Shown here piece after piece: positions 22,531 to 32,246 of a stretch of DNA of 64,000 nt. The notes below the pieces were generated by a model. The model ran no database searches and was not told where the DNA came from. It saw only the letters and a program-made list of their open reading frames with translations. The number at the start of each line of letters is the position of its first letter. The first letter of the stretch is position 1. The stretch spans positions 4,603,001 to 4,667,000 of the forward strand of contig NC_088916.1 of NCBI RefSeq assembly GCF_963576675.1, given 5' to 3'. The translations under genes and the position numbers were made by a program. This DNA is from Euphorbia lathyris (taxonomy: Eukaryota > Streptophyta > Magnoliopsida > Malpighiales > Euphorbiaceae).

Positions 22531-23040
22531 ATCTCCACCAATAAATATTATATTGTCCAATCATCCTAAATTTGGATATATTTTTGTGATAAAATGAAGT
22601 TTAGGTCCAAAGTATGATCTGGGTTAAAATTCAAGGACCGTTTTTGTAATTTACTCTTGTTCTTCTTTTTTTTTTTAGTTTGCAATCACTAATATTAGTT
22701 ATTAGGCTTGATGCACCGTCCCAAAAAGTTTGATTAGCCCTCTGATCTTTCAAAGTGGCGTGCCTCAATTTGAATAAAATGATCAGTTAGCTCTCTGAAT
22801 TTGCGTAAAATATAATCAATTGATTACTCGGTTGAAAAAAAACAATGTCTCATTATTTTAATTTGGTAAGGTGATCCTTATTTTTAAGGAAATAAAATCT
22901 TAAATATTTATACACAAATGATTATGGATGATTGATTTAAATTGGTAAGTTGATTACCACTTTTAAGGAAATGAAATCTTAAAATATCTATCAAAATGTT
23001 AATATAAAATCTAAGTATTGTAATTCTGAAGGTAATAATT
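22531..23040. repeat. Segment duplicated at 26.7-27.4 kb and related to the peptide-gene promoter
   Basis: 22531-22650 (attatattgtccaatcatcc, gataaaatgaagtttaggt) matches 26724-26815. 22680-22705 (tgcaatcactaatattagtt) matches 29333. 22852-23040 is the reverse complement of about 27155-27360 (aaggaaatgaaatcttaaaatat, tggtaa). A truncated ctgaacttgtcc-type MITE occupies about 22705-22845. Confidence 0.6.
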
Positions 23041-23042
23041 TG

Positions 23043-23494
23043 GGTAAATTACACCTATGGCCGCTGAACTATACCCATTTAACATTGTAGCTACTGAACT
23101 TCAATTCTTAATGGTATGGTCATTAAACTTTACACATTTTAATATCGGTGGTCACTCAACACCTCAAAACGACCACTGATGGTCTCAAAATAAAAAATTC
23201 AAAGAGTTAATGATATTCTAAGAAATTTTAATTCTTAAAAATTTTCGTTTTGAGATCATTTAGGTGTTGTTTGGTTAGGAGAGAAAGTGAAATTTTAGAG
23301 AGAGAAAGCTCCAAAAAAGGTGATTTTTGAAAATAAAAAATATGGTTTTATAGTAAATGTCGTTCTGAGCAACTTTAATTCTTGAATATTTTCATTTTGA
23401 GGTCGTTAACCGTCATTTCGAGGAGTTAGTTAAAGTTGAGTGGCCACCTGTGTTAAAAAATGTAAAATTCAGTGGCCATGAGTATAATTTACCC
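23043..23494. mobile_element. Complete MITE of the gggtaaattacaccc family, ~452 bp
   Basis: Terminal repeats gggtaaattacacctatggc and gccatgagtataatttaccc are inverted copies over ~27 bp. Imperfect flanks taataattt and taactaatt suggest a ~9-bp duplication, as for Mutator-derived MITEs. Core phrases are shared with the copies at 18340, 24414 and 38068. Confidence 0.78.
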
Positions 23495-23557
23495 TAACTA
23501 ATTTTAGCAAAACATTTAGGAAAAAAATAATCCTAGAGCTGATTAAATAATTTCTAA

Positions 23558-24285
23558 AAAAAAAAAAAAATCATCAAGTGTGGAAATGGAGGAACGAGGA
23601 GATTTTTGATAATAAAGCTGTGCTTTTGCCTAACTTAGCTGAGTTCTTCTTGAAGAAACTCTCCTCTATTATTGATAGTTTCAAAGGTGAGTCCCTTGCC
23701 AGATCTTCCCCGAGTAGTGATGTCCACCTTGTGAGCTGGAGCAGGCCGAGAAAGGGGGTTGTGAAGCTGAATACTGATGGTTCCTGCCTCAGTAATGGTA
23801 AGATTGCTGCCGGAGGTGTTCTTAGGAATGCGGGAGGCGCCTGGCTTTCTGGGTTTATCCAGAATTTGGGTTTGGGTTCTTCCTTCTCTGCGGAGCTCTG
23901 GGGCATTCTCTCTGGGATCCAGCTGGTGATTAGGCTGGGTGTTAAGAGGCTTTCTGTGGAGTCAGATAACTTGGAGGCCATCAATATGATTTTGGGTAGT
24001 CATGCCATGGGTCTTCATAGCCGCAACCTTATTAAAGCTATTAAGAGGCTTAGCCCCTCATTTGATATCCTTGAGTTCAGCCACATTTTCCGGGAGCAGA
24101 ACCGTGTTGCAGATCACTTGGCGGCAACAGGCCATGAGGGGGTGTTAGGTGTTTCTACCCTTACCGTTCCCCCTATCGCTCTTTCTCCTCTTCTTTTAGA
24201 GGATATGATTGGGGTTAGCTTTCCTAGGCTAATCCCGGTGTAGTTGCTTGTTTTGCTTTGCTTTCCTTTCTTTTTCTACCAAAAA
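23558..24285 (+). mobile_element. 5'-truncated L1-type LINE with RNase H, 13-bp TSD
   Basis: The insertion is flanked by aaataatttctaa at 23545-23557 and 24286-24298. It ends in a short 3' UTR and A-rich tail. Only the last domain of the LINE polyprotein is present. Confidence 0.85.
23578..24243 (+). CDS. L1 LINE RNase H domain (C-terminal polyprotein fragment)
   Basis: An uninterrupted frame of 221 aa. The RNase H fold motifs are all visible: KLNTDGS (first Asp), FSAELWGI (Glu), SVESDN (second Asp) and FREQNRVADHLA (His-Asp end). In plant L1 elements this RVT_3-type domain follows the reverse transcriptase and zinc knuckle. Here everything upstream was lost by 5' truncation at insertion, so the frame is a relic without its own promoter. 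The absence of stops suggests a fairly recent insertion. Confidence 0.85.
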   Translation: MWKWRNEEIFDNKAVLLPNLAEFFLKKLSSIIDSFKGESLARSSPSSDVHLVSWSRPRKGVVKLNTDGSCLSNGKIAAGGVLRNAGGAWLSGFIQNLGLGSSFSAELWGILSGIQLVIRLGVKRLSVESDNLEAINMILGSHAMGLHSRNLIKAIKRLSPSFDILEFSHIFREQNRVADHLAATGHEGVLGVSTLTVPPIALSPLLLEDMIGVSFPRLIPV

Positions 24286-24339
24286 AAATAATTTCTAATA
24301 AATATATTTAAATTTAAATTTTATGAACATAAACTATCT

Positions 24340-24413
24340 TGGATTCCTTGCATATGAATTATAATCCAAAAATGAAGCAAATGCATGCCATATGCTAAAG
24401 CATTCTAATTATT
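24340..24413. repeat. Short dispersed repeat shared with 18870-18950
   Basis: The text gaattataatccaaaaatgaa and the following catatgctaaagcattctaatt are the reverse complement of text near 18885-18945. It sits next to a gggtaaattacaccc MITE in both places, so it may be part of a larger ancestral element. Confidence 0.5.
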
Positions 24414-24745
24414 GGGTAAATTACACCCATGGCCACTGAACTTAAACCATTTTAACATTGCGGCTACTTAACTTTAATTCTTAACGGTATGACCACTTAA
24501 CTTTACACTTTTTTAACACCGGTTGCCACTTAATGCCTCAAAACGGCCATTGACAACTTCAAAATAAAAAAATTTGAAGAAATAATAATGTTCTAAGGAA
24601 CTTTAATTCTTGAAAATTTTCGTTTTGATGTCATTTATGTGTTGTTTGGTTAGAAAAGAGAGTGAATTTTTAGAAAAAAAAAGATCCAAAAAAGTGATTT
24701 TGGAAAATAAAAAATATGATTTCATTGTAAATGTCGTTCTGAACA
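24414..24745. mobile_element. Truncated MITE of the gggtaaattacaccc family
   Basis: Begins gggtaaattacacccatggc and keeps the family core up to aaatgtcgttctgaacaa, then stops. The right terminal repeat is missing. Confidence 0.7.
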
Positions 24746-25005
24746 ATATCAGTCATATATATTATGTTCAGCCAAAAGTTCAATAAAATTCTGTGAAAAC
24801 TCTTGTGCTTTTGCTTTAGCATATTTAATCATGAGGCAAGATGACTAATTCTGTAAAGTATACAAGTGAAATGTGCCAAATTTGGCCTTTTTTTTTACAA
24901 AAACTAATTGCAATGTGAAAGTAGAAAAGCATCTTCTTCTGATATAAACAGAACAAGTGAGGCCTTTTTGGAGCAACCATCTATAGTTACAACTTTTACA
25001 GATAT

Positions 25006-25854
25006 TGTAACGACCCGGTCCGGAGTTGTTGGCGCTGGGGTAGAAAGCCTGAGCAAGAAGCGGCCCTAAGGGATTGATATTGTTGAGATTTAGCAACACC
25101 GTAGAGCGTCCCTGTGAGGCGCCGTTGGGATCGACCAGGGGCACTCCGATGCCTAAGTCAGTAAATTTCTTAAAAGAATAAACTGTAATAACAAAACGAA
25201 GTTAAGAAGAGTGTGTAAAAAGTGTACCTCTATTGTCATGCTACAAAGGTATTTATACAAGTTTGAGTAACCGTAATAACCTTCTCTTTTAATGAAGAGT
25301 AATGCTCTTTCAATGTGTTTTAACTCCATCTTCTAACTTCAGAGTTTTGACAGATTCTCAGCTATCATCAATGCTAGTTAAATGATAACGAGTTACACCG
25401 TCTAATCCTCTGCTCTTCTAGAAGGGTATTGCCATATGAGGTGAATCCCCTTTGAGCCCTTCTTGGGCGGATCCTTGTAAGTAGCCCTGGCATGACATCG
25501 TATTCCTGTTATGTGCTATGTGGCGGATCACCGGAAGGAATGCTTAAGACGACGTCGTATCCTTATCTGTTCGCCATATATATCTTGAAGGCGAGTCTTT
25601 TCTCTCTTTAAGCCCTCTTTGCTAGGGAATATCTCCAGCTTAGTGCTTCACATTTCATGGCGGATGTTATCAGGGATGGCGATGGGTCAGGAATGAACTG
25701 AATCCCACATCGGAAGTGGAGAGTGAGTGATTGGAGCTTATTAGTAAGATGAGAATCCAATACATGCAAATGCGTTTTAAAGCCCTGAGGCCTAATGTGT
25801 TGGAATTGGACCAAAGCGGATAATATCTACATGGTATTGGACCAGAGTGTTACA
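25006..25854 (-). mobile_element. TRIM solo LTR with 5-bp TSD, split by a Gypsy solo LTR
   Basis: Without the inner insertion this is a 246-bp LTR running TGTAACGACCCGG to GTGTTACA. It is flanked by gatat at 25001-25005 and 25855-25859. It matches the reverse complement of the TRIM LTRs at 16194-16737 (for example gagcaagaagcggccctaag). Strand is given as for the TRIM family and is less certain for a solo LTR. Confidence 0.82.
25075..25672 (-). mobile_element. Gypsy solo LTR (598 bp) nested in the TRIM LTR
   Basis: Runs TGATATTG to GTTATCA on the plus strand with a perfect 5-bp duplication gggat (25070-25074 and 25673-25677). On the minus strand it begins TGATAACATC, as does the Gypsy LTR at 50320, and ends after a segment containing ctgacttaggcatcggagtg, a text typical of Tat-lineage Gypsy LTR ends. 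No internal domain remains. Confidence 0.85.
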
Positions 25855-25859
25855 GATAT

Positions 25860-26203
25860 AGTAAACTTCCTACAGATACAGTATTTTCTACAAGTTGGAC
25901 AAAAAATTCAAATATTTCACCGAATTTAAAAATATTAATCTTCAATTCTATTATTAACTAAAAAAATATGAAATCTTTTTTTATAATCAACTTACGTGTG
26001 ATTGATGCAGAATAAGGAATAAAATATCTTTGTTTTATAATAATACCTAAAATTGACCGAATTTACCAACGGTAAGGGTAACATTGCTCTTGACTGAATG
26101 TTAGGGGTAAAATTGAACCATTTGAGACGTTAAGGGTAAAATTGCTCCTACCTATAAACGTTAGAGGTATTTTTTTACCTTAACCTTTCATCATTCAACT
26201 AGC
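25860..26203. other. AT-rich stretch with half of a foldback element
   Basis: 26045-26195 carries gttaggggtaaaattg-type text as in the foldback at 40512-41284, without a matching opposite arm. Confidence 0.45.
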
Positions 26204-26296
26204 ACTACAACAAATCATCACTTGCGCCACAATTAAAATCGTGGCACAAGTGTAATATTTCCGTGGCTATACTATTTAGCCACGAGAATTCAAGTG
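26204..26296. mobile_element. CACTA-type transposon terminus
   Basis: Starts CACTACAACAAATCATCAC, the characteristic CACTA/En-Spm terminal motif, with subterminal repeats (cgtggcacaagtg, cgtggctat). The rest of the element is gone; hAT-related text follows at about 26297. Confidence 0.6.
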
Positions 26297-26600
26297 GGAC
26301 GGAGAATCACCGATAACAATTCCCATAGGACGAAGATGAGGATAATTTTATCCCCCATAACGAGGATGAGGCGGGGATGGGGAATGGTATCCCCGCTCCG
26401 TGGGGATCCCCGACCCCGTCCCATTAATCTCCGATGAGAAATCCCCGACAGATCCCCACTTATTCCCCATTATAATTAAAATTATACTTTAAATATTGTA
26501 ATTTATAACATTTAACTTAAATTAAATAGATTTAGTTTGAAATAAAAAATTAAATGGGATAAATAAAATATTAGCCAATGACTAAATAAATATTTTTTTC
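26297..26600. mobile_element. Fragment related to the hAT element at 38625-40055
   Basis: Shares ggggatggggaatggtatcc, ccgtggggatccccg and repeated atccccga text with the terminal regions of the 38.6-kb element. The true terminus (taggggtggcaac) is not present here. Confidence 0.55.
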
Positions 26601-26843
26601 TAACCTTTTTTGAATGAAGGCTGGCAGCTGATCAGAGCGCACCAAGGACATCCCGACTAGGTCGGCACCTCCAAGGGAACGCCCGAAACCAGGGCCGATA
26701 TTATTAAAATAGCAAGTCATAGATATTATATTGTCCAATCATTCTAATTAGAATATATTTTTTTGTGATAAAATGAAGTCTAGGTTGAAAATATGAACGG
26801 GTGAAAATTCAGCCAAGATTAGTATAATTTATTTTTGTATAAT

Positions 26844-27138
26844 TTATTTTTGTGTAATGTAACGGATAGAGAAATCGTTATTAGCAGCCAAAATGGATTG
26901 AATTTGAAAAATGATATCTCCGAACTTAGAGATGTCGGGTCTAGAGGGATGGACAACCTGCCATGTTACTTGTGAGTCCGTCTCGAAGATAACAGATGTT
27001 GCGCTCAACCCGATTACCCATTGCATAGCTTGTAGGAGTGCCCACGCTTCGCCTTCTCGAACCTCCATCAGACCGTCGGTCATGAACGTCCAAGCCTTCA
27101 GGAAAGAACCATTCGAGCGTCGAATAGTAGCACCGTAA
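26844..27138 (-). pseudogene. L1-type LINE fragment: RNase H domain
   Basis: The minus strand reads GATIRRSNGSFLKAWTF, then MEVREGEAWALLQAMQW and VIFETDSQVTWQVV, ending FSIRYITQK. These match the RNase H strand, the catalytic Glu region (GEAWAL) and the Asp region (ETDS) of L1-type polyproteins. Both ends are cut. It interrupts the segment duplicated between 22.5 and 26.7 kb. Confidence 0.7.
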
Positions 27139-27139
27139 T

Positions 27140-27440
27140 GGCTAATATTAGTTATTACCTTGAAACTTTACAAATTTGGTTACTAAATCATAAATTTTAT
27201 ATTATTTTAATATAATAGATATTTTAAGATTTGATTTCCTTAAAAGTGGTAATAAACTTACCAATTTAAATCAATTATCCATAATCATTTGTGTGTAAAT
27301 ATTTAAGATTTCATTTCCTTAAAAATAAGGATCACTTTACCAAATTAAAATAATGAGACAGAATTATTTGTGTATAAATAAATAAACCTTTGACTAAATT
27401 TTTCACTACTCCATCCATAAATATTAAATCATCCAATATT
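27140..27440 (+). repeat. Copy of the peptide-gene upstream region without the coding part
   Basis: Text from ggctaatattagttattacc through the ttcatttccttaaaa blocks and tataaataaa to ttttcactactccatccataaa parallels 29336-29706, the upstream region of the peptide precursor. After the TATA-like site and leader the start codon and signal-peptide sequence do not follow, so this is a promoter-only duplicate. Confidence 0.65.
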
Positions 27441-27699
27441 TAATATTAAAAATTTCATTTCCCTTCTTAAAAAAATCATTTTTTAAATATTTTTAATATG
27501 CACTCATTAACTTATAAGAAAGTAAACAAATGTAAATTAACAAATACATGCCGCGGATAACGGATACTTTGAGGGTATTTTTATTCTCGTCTCATACTCA
27601 TTACCAACATTTTTTTAAATCTCATTCTCATTTTAAACGCTTTTATATAAGATCATATAATCCCATTAAAATCGGATAATAGTTTGTGTTCATAAAATT
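27441..27699. other. AT-rich stretch
   Basis: No feature is supported. Confidence 0.4.
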
Positions 27700-28100
27700 T
27701 AAAGGGTTAATTTGAAAAAAAAACACTTGATTTCCTAATTTGTAGATAAGTATATGTTGTTTCTTTTATGAGGATTGAAGTTTTTTTCCATTTATACAAA
27801 TTAAAAACTTTTAGGTTGACATTGACACTTTGAACGTTGATGACCTTGAAATATAAAATTCCAAGAATTAAATTTATTTAGTATTATATTTATCAAGGAA
27901 CCACGTTTTTTGTTTTTAGAGTTTTTTTTCTCTAAACATTATTTTCTCTCTCCTAACCAAATAACACATCAATAACCTCAAAATAAAAAAATTGAAAAAT
28001 TAAAGTTTTTTTTATAATATCATATTGGAATTTTATATTATTAGTCAAATTGACAAAACCAACTTAAAAGTCCTTGATTTGTAAAGGAAAGAAAACCCCG
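27700..28100. mobile_element. Diverged MITE-like foldback
   Basis: The centre (ctctaaacattattttctctctcctaaccaaat) resembles the core of the gggtaaattacaccc family in reverse orientation. The outer ends (cacttgatttcc and gtccttgatttgtaaagg) are weakly complementary. Limits are approximate. Confidence 0.4.
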
Positions 28101-28129
28101 TTCTTCTGTTTTTAATAATAAAAAAAAGA

Positions 28130-28648
28130 AGGCTTAATACATCATTTGCCCCCATGAATTTATCCAAAAAGTTTGATTGACCCCTAAACTTTCAAAATGT
28201 CTCGATAGAATCTTCAACTTGCATAAAATGTTTAGTTAGCTCCATGAACTTGCATAAAATATAATCAATTGATAACTCGATTGGAAAAAAAAGTAATTTA
28301 AATACGAAAGATGTATTCTACGCATTTTATGCAAGTTGTTACATAATTCAAAAATAAATTAAAAATGAAGTTTTTACTTGCTCAACTATAAAAATTGTCT
28401 TCTCTAATATTAGAATCGCATACCCTGATCTTGGTCATTTTACTTTTTTTTAAGAATCGTGTAATACATCTTCCGCATTTAACATACCCTTTTGCAACCG
28501 ATCGATCAATTGATTACATTCTGCGCAAGTTCAGCGAGCTAAATGAACATTTCATGCAAATTGAAAGGGCTATCGGGACACTTTGAAAGTTCGGAGGACC
28601 AATCAAACGTTTTGAACAAGTTCAGGGGATAAATGATGTATCAAGTCT
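28130..28648. mobile_element. MITE with ~80-bp terminal inverted repeats (ctgaacttgtcc family)
   Basis: The left end ggcttaatacatcatttgcc pairs with the right end ataaatgatgtatcaagtct. Pairing continues through aaaaagtttgattgacccc and actttcaaaatgtctcgata with their complements. The flanks are A-runs, so a TSD cannot be proved. Truncated relatives lie at 7000 and 22705. Confidence 0.75.
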
Positions 28649-28738
28649 AAAAAAACTAGGGTAAATAATTTATTAGTCCCCACATTTGCACCTAACATAC
28701 TATTTAGCAATCTTGATCACATGCACCTTAATTAGCAT

Positions 28739-28865
28739 GTAGAATTTGCTCATTCACCGTTAGATCTAGATTTATTAGAATCCTAAGGTGGAGATTCAAA
28801 GCATCCTGAGGCTTGGATTTAATAAGCCTATATCTAACGGTGAATGAACAAATTCACTTGCTCAT
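28739..28865. repeat. Short inverted repeat
   Basis: The phrase gctcattcaccgttagat faces atctaacggtgaatgaac about 85 bp away. It could be the remains of a MITE. Confidence 0.55.
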
Positions 28866-28891
28866 TAAAGTTCATGTCAAAATTCATGTAC

Positions 28892-29194
28892 TATTTAGTC
28901 CATTTATTTTGAAATACACATTATAAAGTCCATATCTTTTGTCTATATTAACACTTTGATCATTCTCTCTATTTTTTTAAGATTTTTAACCGGACATATC
29001 TTAGCTTTTAAGACAGCCATAGTACGATACAAGATGACCATGTTACTCTATTATTTTATGTCTATCTGTTTATGTCAAATATAACGGTTAAAAATCTCAA
29101 AAATAGATAGAATGACCAAAGTGTTAATATTGACAAAAGATAAAGACTTTCTAATGTGTTTTTTAAAACCAATGGACTAAACCGTATATTACCC
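28892..29194. mobile_element. Foldback MITE, ~300 bp
   Basis: The left end tactatttagtccatttatt pairs with the right end aatggactaaaccgtatatta. Complementarity continues through acacattataaagtcc, ttttgtctatattaacac and agatttttaacc. No coding content. Confidence 0.65.
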
Positions 29195-29335
29195 CATTTG
29201 CAATTTATCGAAACCAAGTTTGTTTTTTTAAATTACCCCAAATTTATATTACAAAATATATTTTAGGGTAAATTTATATTTATTACAAATGATTTAATCA
29301 CCTCTAGGATTTATTTATTTTCTAAAAGTTTGCAA

Positions 29336-29718
29336 TGACTAATATTAGTTATTACCTGGAAAATTTACATACTTGGTTACTAAATCATAAATTTTGTATT
29401 AATATTTTAATAGATATTTTAAGATTTCATTTCCTTAAAAGTGGTAATCACCTTACCAATTTCAATTAATTATCCCTAATCATTTGTGACTAAATACTTT
29501 TAATATAAATATTTTAAGATTTCATTTCCTTAAAAGTGGTAATCACCTTACGAACTTAAATTAATTAGCCATAATCATTTGTCCATAAATACTTTAATTT
29601 CATTTCCTTAAAAATGGTGACCAAATTAAAATAATCTGACATAATCATTCATGTATATAAATAATTCACCCTTTGAAGAAATTTTTCACTCCTACATCCA
29701 TAAACTCTCCTAAAAAAA
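29336..29718 (+). promoter_or_regulatory. Upstream region of the peptide precursor, with ~100-bp tandem blocks and TATA box
   Basis: Three tandem blocks of about 90-100 bp share gatttcatttccttaaaagt and ggtaatcacctta. A TATA box tatataaata at 29654-29663 lies 56-65 bp before the start codon. The region is duplicated at 27140 and, inverted, at 22852. Confidence 0.55.
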
Positions 29719-29791
29719 ATGGCTAGTTATTTTGTTGTTCTGATTTTTATATTATCATCCGTTATTCAAATTTCTAATAGTTCCAGACAGA

Positions 29792-29983
29792 CAAGAAATC
29801 ATTCAAGAAGAAGGGCCTTCCCCAAAAGGAAAAGGCCATGAAGAAATTATTCAAGAAGAAGGGCCATCCCCAAGAGGAAAAGGTCACGAAGAAATTATTC
29901 AAGAAGAAGGGCCATCCCCAAGAGGAAAACGTCATGAAGAAATTATTCAAGAAGAAAGGCCCTCCCCAAGAGGAAAAGGTCAT
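29792..29983 (+). repeat. Four 48-bp / 16-aa peptide repeats (EEIIQEEGPSPRGKGH type)
   Basis: Four exact-length 48-bp units. Variants are PKGKGH, PRGKGH, PRGKRH and, in unit four, EERPSPRGKGH. Differences are mostly single substitutions, so the expansion is young. Confidence 0.9.
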
Positions 29984-30055
29984 GAAAAGAAAAGTCCATT
30001 TGGAATTAAGGAAAAAGGTTTGTTCCTGGGAACAGGTAATGGATTGTCTGCAGGA

Positions 30056-30647
30056 AATTCTCCGAGGTGGATTGGGATCACGAAAGAAGGCCCGTCTCCA
30101 GGATCAGGCAATGGAGCACCCGGAAAAAGTTTAGTAGATTGGTTTAGCCCATCAAAACTAGTTGGGATCACGAAAGAAGGTCCATCTCCAGGATCAGGTA
30201 ATGGAGCACCTGGAGGAAGTCCATCGAAGCTAATTGGGGTCACAAAAGAAGGCCCATCTCGAGGATCAGGTAATGGAGCACCTTGGAGCGAGTTTAGTAC
30301 ATTGGTTTAGTCCATCAAAATTAGTTAGGATCACGAAAGAAGATCCATCTCCAGGATCAGGCAATGGAGCACCTGGAGCGAGTTTAGTACATTGGTTTAG
30401 CCCATCGAAATTAGTTAGGGTCACAAAAGAAGGCCCATCTCCAGGATCAGGTAATGGAGCACCTGGAGCGAGTTTAGTACATTGGTTTAGCCCATCGAAA
30501 TTAGTTAGGGTCACAAAAGAAGGCCCATCTCCAGGATCAGGTAACGGAGCACCTGGAGCAAATTTAGTAGATTGGTTTAGTCCATCAAAATTAGTTGGGC
30601 TCACAGAAGAAGGCACATCTCCGGGTGATGAAGTCATTTTTACTTAG
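30056..30647 (+). repeat. ~90-bp / 30-aa peptide repeats (TKEGPSPGSGNGAPG type)
   Basis: Units follow a ~90-bp period with one shortened 72-bp unit (GGSPSKLI linker). Two adjacent units near 30410-30590 are identical over nearly their whole length. The last unit degenerates to TEEGTSPGDEVIFT before the stop. Confidence 0.88.
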
Positions 30648-30815
30648 TTTAATAAGCTAAAAACACATATGTACATCTCTAATAAAAGGCAAAACTGTGA
30701 TTAAGAATGAAGTTTGTTATTTATAATAATAATAAGCTCATCTTTTGTATTCTCAATTATTATATATAAAAAAAAACTAATAAGAAAATGTTTCTTTATA
30801 TTTCGTTTCTAAGTA

Positions 30816-30990
30816 CAGTAAAACCTCTATATAGGAATACACTTGAAATCGGACTATTTGTATAACAATTGGGAGGTTATTACTAAATAGAGTTTGGTCA
30901 TAGAGGTTATTACCAAGTTGGAACCGAGTTTTTTTATAATAAAATAGAGGTTATTCCTATATAGAGTATTCTTATATAAAGGATTTACTG
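30816..30990. mobile_element. Stowaway-like MITE, 175 bp, flanked by TA
   Basis: Termini CAGTAAAACCTCTATATAGG and CTTATATAAAGGATTTACTG are inverted copies with TA on each side (30814-30815 and 30991-30992). This fits the Tc1/mariner target preference. It lies just downstream of the peptide gene. Confidence 0.75.
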
Positions 30991-31110
30991 TAATAATTTT
31001 ATCTGATATGTTTCTTGAACTCTAAAATAATTTTAGAGTATGCATATATGTGCAAGGCTTTTTTTTCCTGTGAAACTCAGTTTACAAATTTCAGAAAAGA
31101 ATTTTTAATT

Positions 31111-31570
31111 TTATATCAGTGATATATTATGTTCAGCCATGTAAATGTTTATAAGCTGTCCATTTTGCAAGTGGTGAATTAATAGCTGGTGGATTCTCCT
31201 TTTTATAGAGTTTTTTATATAAGTACAGGCTATGCCTATTATAAAATCCATAAAGATAAAAAAACGACTACAAAGAGCAAAATAAACCATTAAAGGTATA
31301 GATAAACACCAAATTTGAAGAAAAACACCTGCAATCCCATGTTCAGCATTTAAACTCTTCTGAATTTTTGGATATAAGTCCTTTCTTTTGCAATGTAGTG
31401 ATCTACAAAAATAAGTTACCAATGAAAAAGATAATAAACAACAGATGCAATTCAAGCAGAATAAGACATTTGGTGAAATATATGCCACCAACTATACTTT
31501 ATTGAACAAAGCAGAATAAAAATTAAACAACAGAATGGAGCAAGGAGGAAAAAGGGAGACCGTCTTCCTT
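31111..31570 (-). pseudogene. Small multi-membrane-span protein gene fragment, copy 1
   Basis: The minus-strand frame of about 126 codons encodes several hydrophobic stretches (FCLNCICCLLSFSLVTYFC; LSIPLMVYFALCSRFFIFM) around a conserved patch CKRKDLYPKIQKSLNAE and GVFLQIW. The patch is matched by copy 2 (CNKRKDSDPNVRSGLNGE, STFLQIP). An acceptor-like ctttgttcaataaagtatag precedes it at about 31500, with an upstream exon-like stretch on the same strand to about 31720. I do not recognise the family. No complete start-to-stop model could be built, so whether it is functional is unknown. Confidence 0.45.
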
Positions 31571-32246
31571 CTTTCTCCTCAAATAAAAGAATGCAACTCG
31601 AAAAAGAAAAACAAATCCAATCAACAAGAAGTTTAATTGATGAAATTGGTGAAGAGTTGATAAAAATTGAAGAGAAAGAGAATGAGCAGCTTGAGATTTT
31701 TTTTGGAGAGAAAGTAGAGAACCGTTTGCAATACTGCTGCGTGGACCAAAGGCAATGTAGTCGCGATGATTCTGATAATAGGCTGCCTTATTATCACAAT
31801 CAATTGATCAGAGACTTAATTATGCTTTTTACCTTCCATTTATTATGTTTTTGCAGGTTATTTACACGATTGACCGTCTCAATCCCGTTTTCAAGCAAAG
31901 AAGAACTCTTATTGCTTAGTGAACAGGCTGATGAGGGACAGTATTGTAAATACCAAATTACTTAATTATCTGTTATTTATTTGTTAATATCTGATAGCTG
32001 TAGATATATTTGAATCGTTCAAATCTCATGTATCTTAGGAGATCAATCTGTTGTAACCTCTCCCTATCTTCTCTTTGTATTTACCGATTAATCAATGAAG
32101 AATATATAGTTGAAGCCATAACATCTCAAAACGTTTGGAGGCTCGATTGGAGTCTATCACTTTTGAATCTTACTGGATTACTGTTGAGGGATCATCCTTA
32201 AGCTTTAGTTGTTGGTTTTTTTTGATAGAAAATGCTTATAATTTCA

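Larger units (their letters stand above)
29719..30647 (+). pseudogene. Multi-copy secreted peptide precursor, PIP/CEP-like, with two frameshifts
   Basis: From ATG 29719 a signal peptide is read (MASYFVVLIFILSSVIQ, then ISNSS). After a +1 shift between about 29740 and 29790 the frame gives four 16-aa repeats of the type EEIIQEEGPSPRGKGH (29792-29983), then a linker, then 30-aa repeats each containing TKEGPSPGSGNGAPG and FSPSKLV. A second 1-bp insertion near 30285 (accttggagc against acctggagc in sister repeats) shifts the frame again. It then stays open to the stop at 30645-30647. About six second-type repeats and a degenerate last one are present. GPSPRGKGH fits the core of plant PIP/PIP-like signalling peptides (SGPSxxGxGH), and GPSPGSGN also recalls CEP peptides. 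Secretion, processing and proline hydroxylation would be expected by analogy. The frameshifts argue for a pseudogene unless they are sequence errors. Confidence 0.6.

Noticed and set aside
23574..23984. Minus-strand 136-codon frame
   Set aside because: Antisense to the L1 RNase H frame.
29838..30637. Other-frame ORFs across the peptide precursor on both strands
   Set aside because: They are repeat-driven shadows (for example KKLFKKKGHPQEE and FDGLNQSTK repeats). Only the frames following the signal peptide give hormone-like motifs.
31591..31965. Plus-strand 124-codon frame starting MQLEKEKQIQ
   Set aside because: It lies antisense to the upstream exon-like part of the membrane-protein copy 1, and its charged N terminus may be a composition effect. 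Not enough to call a gene.
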